Source: Nitrospira sp. UBA6493 (lineage in GTDB: Bacteria > Nitrospirota > Nitrospiria > Nitrospirales > Nitrospiraceae). From it: a stretch of 10,399 bases of DNA. Shown here piece after piece: positions 7,096-10,399 of this stretch. The notes under the pieces were generated by a model. The model had not been told where the DNA came from and did no database searches. It saw only the letters and a list, made by a program, of their open reading frames with translations. The stretch lies in contig DJMJ01000043.1 of NCBI GenBank assembly GCA_002435325.1, forward strand, positions 1 to 10,399. Direction: 5' to 3'. Made by a program: the position numbers and the translations under genes. Within the stretch, counting starts at the first letter, position 1. Every line of letters begins with the position of its first letter.

Positions 7096-8103
7096 ATGGC
7101 CCGGAGACTTTTCCTCCCAAGCCGTGCCCTCTTCCTCATCCTGTTAACCCTGTTCGTTCCTTCGCCTAACGCAATGGCTGAATGGTCCGCCATTGCGGAG
7201 CAGAAGACCAGTTACACCACCGATGCCTTCCAATTCTCGTCGGCCAGACGGCTTCGATACAGTGAAGATCCCTCCCAGCCAACGGTTGTTTCTATCGATA
7301 AACCGGAGGATGTTATTTGGGAGCCGTCGCTTGACGTAGTGCGCTCATCAGCTACCTCGTTTGGGAAAAATGAGCTGTCGTTGAAGGCGCATGGGGCGAT
7401 CTATACCAACAATCCCATCTTCAATCATGGCGATTATCTCATCCAGGATCGGCAATGGTTCGGGGCCGACACTTCGCTGCTGTTGCGATATCGATATGTC
7501 CCGAACCTCTTTCTCGGACCGAACGTCGAGCGCCGGACCGGTGCGCGCTTGATACAAGAAGAGCGGCTGACTTCCCACCACTGGCGCGCAGAGTTCGAGC
7601 AGCGTCTGAGCGACCGTATGACGGCCGCCGTGATCGGCCGCTATGGCCTCCGGCTCTATAATGAGGCGTTCGCCGAGCGGGATACGCAGTTCTTTTCAGT
7701 GGGCCCAAGGATCGCTTGCCGGGCCACGAATTGGATGACGGTGACCCTTTCCTACCTCTACGAGCGCGGGCTGGCGGATGGTCGCCATGAGGCTCAATTT
7801 GCGGACGATGTGTCGTACTATCTGCATATGGTTTCGCTTGAAGCAATGGTTCGTGTCAGCTCGCGTCTCGATCTAGATTTTGCCTATGGCCATCTGAGAA
7901 AGACTTTTACAAGCGGGTTGGTGGGGGACACGCATGTGGGACGTTTTGATCAGACGCACCAAGGGACGGCGGAGGTCCGGTACCACATCGCGCCTGCGGC
8001 GATCGCGCTGCTCTCATTCCAGCGAAGCCAGCGCACTTCGACCAATGCCTTGAGGGATTTCAATGATTCGATCGTATCCCTCGGCGTCCAATATCGATTT
8101 TAA
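7096..8103 (+). CDS. Outer-membrane beta-barrel protein, unknown function
   Basis: Protein of 335 residues with an export signal (MARRLFLPSRALFLILLTLFVPSPNAMA, about 1-28) followed by many alternating amphipathic strands with aromatic girdle residues. Examples are TSLLLRYRYVPNLFLGPNVERR, AAVIGRYGLRLYNEAF, MTVTLSYLYERG, LDLDFAYGHLRKTF and IVSLGVQYRF. It ends in Phe after an YRF signature, the standard C-terminal signal for outer-membrane assembly. I count at least 10-12 candidate strands; the family is not recognised. A GTG at 7087, directly after the cytochrome stop, is in frame, but I prefer the ATG at 7096 because the signal peptide then starts properly; neither has a strong Shine-Dalgarno. 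Close coupling to the cytochrome suggests a shared envelope role, such as electron transfer or uptake across the outer membrane, but nothing in the sequence shows haem binding here. Confidence 0.85.
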   Translation: MARRLFLPSRALFLILLTLFVPSPNAMAEWSAIAEQKTSYTTDAFQFSSARRLRYSEDPSQPTVVSIDKPEDVIWEPSLDVVRSSATSFGKNELSLKAHGAIYTNNPIFNHGDYLIQDRQWFGADTSLLLRYRYVPNLFLGPNVERRTGARLIQEERLTSHHWRAEFEQRLSDRMTAAVIGRYGLRLYNEAFAERDTQFFSVGPRIACRATNWMTVTLSYLYERGLADGRHEAQFADDVSYYLHMVSLEAMVRVSSRLDLDFAYGHLRKTFTSGLVGDTHVGRFDQTHQGTAEVRYHIAPAAIALLSFQRSQRTSTNALRDFNDSIVSLGVQYRF

Positions 8104-8123
8104 ACGGAGTGATCGGATCGGGG

Positions 8124-8188
8124 GAGCAAAAGCTCTCACGGGGTCGTCCCCGTTGCGGGGCTAGCGACTGAATCGCCGTTTGTGCGAA
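8124..8188 (-). repeat. Element copy A: paired blocks around alternative GC-rich hairpins
   Basis: Read on the minus strand it starts TTCGCACAAA (8188-8179) and ends AGAGCTTTTGC (8136-8126). The core can form GCGA/TCGC (8164-8167 with 8173-8176, 5-base loop) plus one of two exclusive hairpins: CGGGG 8139-8143 with CCCCG 8148-8152 (4-base loop), or that CCCCG with CGGGG 8156-8160 (3-base loop). The end also forms GAGC-AAAA-GCTC (8124-8135). It lies between the convergent beta-barrel and PEP-CTERM-like genes, about 160 bases beyond the 3' end of the latter. It could double as a transcription terminator, but no T tract follows. The strand is uncertain; I give the one shared with copy B. Confidence 0.6.
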
Positions 8189-8345
8189 GTTGGTGGTCCT
8201 TCTAGGTGGCGAACCTTCGGGTTGCTGATGAAGAGGTCCCGCGAAGGCCGATCCTAGGTCACGTAGGAAGCGCAACAACACAGGTTGTGGAATATGAGCC
8301 CGGATCCTTCTGTATGGATATTTTGATGGAAACACCCCGTCTGAG

Positions 8346-8642
8346 TCATACGGCTCTATTGCGGGAAGCATCGCGCATGCGGAGCCGCTTTTTCACTGAG
8401 AGTAAGATAAGGAGTCCCGTGCCAATGCCCAGGGTGATAAGTGAAGAGAGCTCTGGAACGGACCGAGGCGGTCCATTTTCGTTGTAATTCAGGTTTTGAT
8501 TATCGTCCTGATGTAGTGTTGATTCAGTATGCGTCTGCTGGACCTCCGATCTATGAGGCCGTCTCGAAAACGCCTCAGCTGTGGCGGGGAGTGATATGAG
8601 TGCGAAAAGCACAAACGTGAAGCCGTAAATCAATATTTTCAT
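8346..8642 (-). CDS. Small exported protein with PEP-CTERM-like sorting tail
   Basis: Protein of 98 residues. Residues 1-24 form a signal peptide (MKILIYGFTFVLFALISLPATAEA). A short polar middle rich in Gln, Asn and His follows (RRPHRSEVQQTHTE, then QDDNQNLNYNENGPP). The C-terminal tail has SVPELSS, a hydrophobic helix ITLGIGTGLLILLSV and a basic cluster KKRLRMR. That three-part order is the exosortase PEP-CTERM arrangement, with VPEL instead of the commoner VPEP; a further 10 residues after the basic cluster are longer than usual. If functional, it would be processed and placed at the cell surface. Start: AAGGAGG lies 5 bases before the ATG at 8642 and only 2 before an ATG at 8645, so 8642 is preferred. 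It is bracketed by two copies of a paired-block element (leader copy 8661-8717). No exosortase gene is in the window. Confidence 0.72.
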   Translation of the reverse strand: MKILIYGFTFVLFALISLPATAEAFSRRPHRSEVQQTHTESTLHQDDNQNLNYNENGPPRSVPELSSLITLGIGTGLLILLSVKKRLRMRDASRNRAV

Positions 8643-8660
8643 CATGGCCTCCTTCGTATG

Positions 8661-8717
8661 GCGAAAGCTCTTGGCGCGCTGAGCGCGATGCCGGTCCTTT
8701 CCGTACCTTTGTGCGAA
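8661..8717 (-). promoter_or_regulatory. Element copy B in the 5' leader of the PEP-CTERM-like gene
   Basis: On the minus strand it starts TTCGCACAAA (8717-8708), identical to copy A, and ends AGAGCTTTCGC (8671-8661), one base different from A. Between them is a core unlike A in sequence but again GC-rich, with a hairpin CGCGC-TCA-GCGCG (8675-8687) extendable by GG/CC. The end of the element is about 11 bases before the AAGGAGG of the gene, so in a transcript it would sit just upstream of the ribosome-binding site, a position suited to translational control. I could not fit it to the GEMM (c-di-GMP) consensus: there is no GGCAAACC block. Confidence 0.55.
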
Positions 8718-9177
8718 TATTCCCAAATCTATTGAGTAAGCGACAGCATCGCTGTAATCAAGTCAATACCTTGAATCAGGGGGGTGACTTGTACTTTCGG
8801 CTACCTTACTGTCTTCATTCCTGTCCAAAGCAGCCATTTCGAAAAGAGTGAGCCATGAATATGGACGTTGGCTCTCTTCCAAGACGGTTCTTCGCTGGAA
8901 CAGGTCGTTTCTTCAGCGGTCATCATCCATCTTGGTCGGCTGCGGGGTCGCTGGCGACCGAGGGCTCGATCGAGTATCTGACGCACGTTTTCTCCTGACG
9001 TTCGCAATCCTGCCGCTACGACTGAACTGCAGTGACTTCAGTTATCCAGGATAGTCAGAGTCCGAAACGGGCGCTTGTTCGTCAAGTGGGGATACGATCA
9101 TGGGGGCCTGGCAACACCTTAGCCAATCTAGCTCGTGGTGTTGCACATAGAGTGAGAATTCACGCGTTGATTGATTT
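8718..9177. other. Long region without a convincing gene
   Basis: About 460 bases. It holds a perfect small palindrome ACAGC-ATC-GCTGT (8743-8755), next to a -35-like TTGACT on the minus strand (8766-8761) with no good -10, and could be an operator for the PEP-CTERM-like gene. A hairpin lies at 9111-9144. Short frames (plus 8855-8998, 47 codons; minus 8801-9007, TTG start) have no good ribosome-binding site or recognisable product. I see no RNA gene that I can name. Confidence 0.5.
9111..9144. repeat. Stem-loop downstream of the tRNA fragment
   Basis: Perfect 8-base arms GCAACACC (9111-9118) and GGTGTTGC (9137-9144) with an 18-base loop that can close further through AGC/GCT. In the direction of the tRNA fragment it begins 34 bases after the CCA end. 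No T tract follows, so a terminator role is only possible. Confidence 0.45.
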
Positions 9178-9222
9178 TGGTGGGCCGTGTAGGGGTCGAA
9201 CCTACGGCCCGCTGATTAAGAG
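9178..9222 (-). tRNA. 3' fragment of tRNA-Lys(CTT), probable att site remnant
   Basis: On the minus strand the 45 bases match tRNA positions 32-76 exactly in length: anticodon loop CTCTTAA (9222-9216; anticodon CTT), anticodon-stem 3' side TCAGC, five-base variable region GGGCC, T-stem GTAGG, T-loop TTCGACC, T-stem CCTAC, acceptor ACGGCCC, discriminator A, and encoded CCA (9180-9178). The T-stem is fully paired. The 5' half is missing: the bases before the loop (AGCTT) do not pair with TCAGC, and no D-arm follows within 50 bases. This is not a functional tRNA. It is the form left by a tyrosine integrase that uses the 3' half of a tRNA gene as its attachment site. By polarity the inserted island lies to the right (higher coordinates) and an intact tRNA-Lys is expected at its far end. 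Confidence 0.88.
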
Positions 9223-9303
9223 AAGCTTTTCGTGCCTGTCTAAGCATGTGAAGTAATTGCAAATATTCGCTTATTCAGTGAGTTAGAAAGTTCCTATCTC
9301 TTT

Positions 9304-9347
9304 GTGTCCTCTCGTGTCTTGCGATGCAAGGACACCAGTACGGACAC
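9304..9347. repeat. Nested inverted repeat with GTGTC/GGACAC arms
   Basis: Outer arms GTGTCC (9304-9309) and GGACAC (9342-9347) enclose an inner hairpin GTGTCTTG (9314-9321) with CAAGGACAC (9327-9335, one bulged G, 5-base loop). The right arm GGACAC therefore occurs twice, and the left arm almost twice. It lies about 80 bases inside the predicted island end, where integrase arm sites or a terminator could be. Confidence 0.5.
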
Positions 9348-9415
9348 TGACCCCTCCCCACCCCATAAAAATTTCGATTTCCAAACCCCCGTGGGAAGTA
9401 ATTTGGATGGCGCAC

Positions 9416-9441
9416 CAATTTTTGGACGGTTTGAAAAATTG
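9416..9441. repeat. AT-rich inverted repeat upstream of the 9506 gene
   Basis: Perfect arms CAATTTTT (9416-9423) and AAAAATTG (9434-9441) with a 10-base spacer. The centre-to-centre distance suits an operator for a dimeric regulator, 65 bases before the next gene's start; the arms could equally form a weak hairpin. Confidence 0.45.
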
Positions 9442-9505
9442 ACTGTCGTAGGAAGGGCGTTATCAGAACGGCCAGGGTTGTCTTATTCACGGCAAAGGAG
9501 GGGGT

Positions 9506-9742
9506 ATGGCTGACGACATGCACATTGAGCGGCTCATCAGAGAAGCTCAGGAAGCCGCCTGTAAGCCGATGGCATTCAAGGACCTCAAACCACATGAACG
9601 GGCAATGGTTGGGGCTATTGGAGTGGTCGGGGAGCAAAACTGTCTGACGGACGCTGAGATGGTGAGCGGGATGAAGAACGTGCTCACCTATCTCCTCAGA
9701 AATCTCAAACGCACGAATGAAGGGAGCAGGACCCCTCGATAA
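9506..9742 (+). CDS. Unrecognised 78-residue protein on island side
   Basis: No family recognised. The product is small and soluble-looking, with probable helices at 6-20 (IERLIREAQEAACK) and 50-68 (AEMVSGMKNVLTYLLRNLK) and a loop with GVVGEQNCLTD. There is no signal peptide or membrane segment. The start is well supported: AAAGGAGGGGG ends 1-4 bases before the ATG, among the best ribosome-binding sites in the window. An inverted repeat lies 65 bases upstream. It is the first gene to the right of the broken tRNA-Lys, so it is probably carried by the integrated element. It is not clearly linked to any function; the composition would fit a small DNA- or RNA-binding or accessory protein, but no HTH can be shown. 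Confidence 0.6.
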   Translation: MADDMHIERLIREAQEAACKPMAFKDLKPHERAMVGAIGVVGEQNCLTDAEMVSGMKNVLTYLLRNLKRTNEGSRTPR

Positions 9743-9986
9743 CGACATGAATCACTGACCTCTGACGCTGCCCATTCCCAACCTTCCGTTGTTTCATCTT
9801 TCTCGCTAAGAACTTCCGCCAAACTAATGGGCGAAGCCTCGCCCTTATCCAACCCCACATCTCACCTAAAGGAGACCCACCACAGAGTTCAAGCTGTACG
9901 AGTATCAAGATATCTTTTGCACATCACATTACTTTATCTCATCGCGACGCGATACTATTTCCCAATCCGTGCTGAGGTATTTTGCT
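9743..9986. other. Intergenic stretch with hairpins and an orphan ribosome-binding site
   Basis: Holds a perfect hairpin GGGCGA-AGCC-TCGCCC (9829-9844), followed by TTATCC, possibly a weak terminator for the 9506 gene. It also has a palindrome ATCGC-GAC-GCGAT (9941-9953) in an AT-rich setting. TAAAGGAG (9867-9874) is a good Shine-Dalgarno but has no ATG, GTG or TTG at the right distance. Confidence 0.45.
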
Positions 9987-10232
9987 ATGGGTCACCGCCG
10001 CGAATCTGACCGGTCAGAATCGCCTTCTCTAAATTATCTCGCCCATGTGCGGCGGAACGACGACGGGTCGCTGCTCCTGAGCCAACGGTGCAATCCGTTG
10101 TTTCTCACAATCACGACCGAAACCAGGGGGCCACTGCTTGACAAGCCATTACATGGGGTTAGGTTGTCTGAAGCGGGGGCTGCTGAAGTTCGTGCACATG
10201 AATATTGTGATCCGTCCAAGAATCTATTTTAA
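9987..10232 (+). CDS. Possible unrecognised 81-residue protein
   Basis: Weakly supported. From the ATG at 9987 (GAGG 9 bases upstream; a GTG at 9969 is an alternative) the frame gives 81 residues, with segments LNYLAHVRRNDDGSLL and RGPLLDKPLHGVRLSEAGAAEVRAHEY. I recognise no family. The same frame is open back to a TAA at 9867, and the extra codons (EFKLYEYQ and on) look protein-like, directly after a strong AAAGGAG, but there is no start codon there. It may therefore be a gene that lost its start or its 5' end. It lies in the island part and is followed at 29 bases by another partial frame. Confidence 0.35.
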   Translation: MGHRRESDRSESPSLNYLAHVRRNDDGSLLLSQRCNPLFLTITTETRGPLLDKPLHGVRLSEAGAAEVRAHEYCDPSKNLF

Positions 10233-10261
10233 TTGACACAGCCAGTTAATATATTATTTTG

Positions 10262-10399
10262 ATGGAATGTTCCCCTGAGGCTCTTGCGGTAATCCAGACA
10301 GCGGCTAATGCCCAAAGAGTGTTCCGAATGGCTACAGAGGAATTCTTGGCCGGTTATGGCGTATCTACTAAGTACGCTAAAGCAAATCGACGACTCGGA
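10262..10399 (+). CDS. Possible gene running off the right edge (first 46 codons)
   Basis: An open frame starts at ATG 10262 and continues without stop to the window end. The visible part is helical and Ala-rich (PEALAVIQTAANAQRVFRMA, then TEEFLAGYGVSTKYAK). It has no clear ribosome-binding site: the ATG directly follows an AT-rich stretch with a TTGACA (10233-10238) and TATTAT (10252-10257) only 13 bases apart, too short for a normal promoter. An internal ATG at 10328 is the alternative start. Family not recognised. Confidence 0.35.
   Translation, partial: MECSPEALAVIQTAANAQRVFRMATEEFLAGYGVSTKYAKANRRLG

Noticed and set aside
8124..8188. GEMM (c-di-GMP-I) riboswitch, because of GCAAAAGC followed by CACGGGG on the plus strand and CGCACAAA on the minus strand
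   Set aside because: The conserved GGCAAACC block and the GAAA-capped P2 helix are absent on both strands, so the resemblance is only to short pieces.
8206..8487. 93-codon plus-strand frame
   Set aside because: It overlaps the PEP-CTERM-like gene on the other strand, has no clear ribosome-binding site and no protein-like features.
8801..9007. 68-codon minus-strand frame with a GENVRQIL start
   Set aside because: TTG start without spaced Shine-Dalgarno, Arg/Trp-rich low-quality sequence, no family; could be a decayed fragment but cannot be supported.
9178..9290. Complete tRNA-Lys, or a tRNA with an intron in the anticodon loop
   Set aside because: No D-arm or 5' acceptor strand complementary to ACGGCCC lies within the next bases, and no intron-like structure is seen.
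9987..10232. Start of a Cas3-type HD protein, from YLAHVRRNDDGS
   Set aside because: Only six or so residues resemble Cas3 starts; the following sequence has no HD motif and the frame ends after 81 codons. No CRISPR repeats are present.
10233..10257. Sigma70 promoter TTGACA / TATTAT
   Set aside because: The spacer is only 13 bases, too short for normal recognition.

Overview
The window looks like chromosomal DNA from a GC-rich, Gram-negative bacterium. The best guess is Nitrospira or a close member of the Nitrospirota. The guess rests on the gene mix: ThrH-type phosphatase, RicT/PSP1 protein, DUF1264 lipoprotein, a c-type cytochrome beside an outer-membrane barrel, and a small PEP-CTERM-like protein. 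No 16S or other marker is present, so the lineage is an inference.

Left part (1-5751) holds ordinary housekeeping and stress-type genes. On the minus strand, a YkgJ-type cysteine-cluster protein overlaps by one base with thrH, which runs off the left edge. Divergent from them, a small unknown gene is coupled by a one-base TGATG overlap to an exported glucose/sorbosone-type (PQQ-family) dehydrogenase. A membrane YdcF/DUF218 protein converges on the latter with only 6 bases between the stops. Then follow an EVE-domain protein, a very short HExxH metallopeptidase (minus) and ricT.

Middle part (6022-8103) is a plus-strand set of three exported proteins: a DUF1264 lipoprotein, a mono-haem cytochrome c and an outer-membrane beta-barrel protein. 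The last two are 9 bases apart and almost certainly share a transcript. Together they suggest an envelope-located module, with the substrate unknown.

Right part (8104-9177) holds a small minus-strand protein with a signal peptide and a PEP-CTERM-like C-terminal tail. The gene is bracketed by two copies of a previously unnamed (to me) element. Each copy has two near-identical blocks around a GC-rich hairpin core, in the same order and orientation. One copy is the 5' leader of the gene; the other lies beyond its 3' end.

At 9178-9222 (minus) lies the 3' half of a tRNA-Lys(CTT), broken exactly at the start of the anticodon loop. This is the classic trace of tRNA-targeted integration. From the polarity, the displaced end of a genomic island starts here and extends to the right. 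The DNA to the right fits: more AT-rich in places, several inverted repeats, and only short unrecognised ORFs (9506-9742, 9987-10232, and one running off the right edge from 10262).
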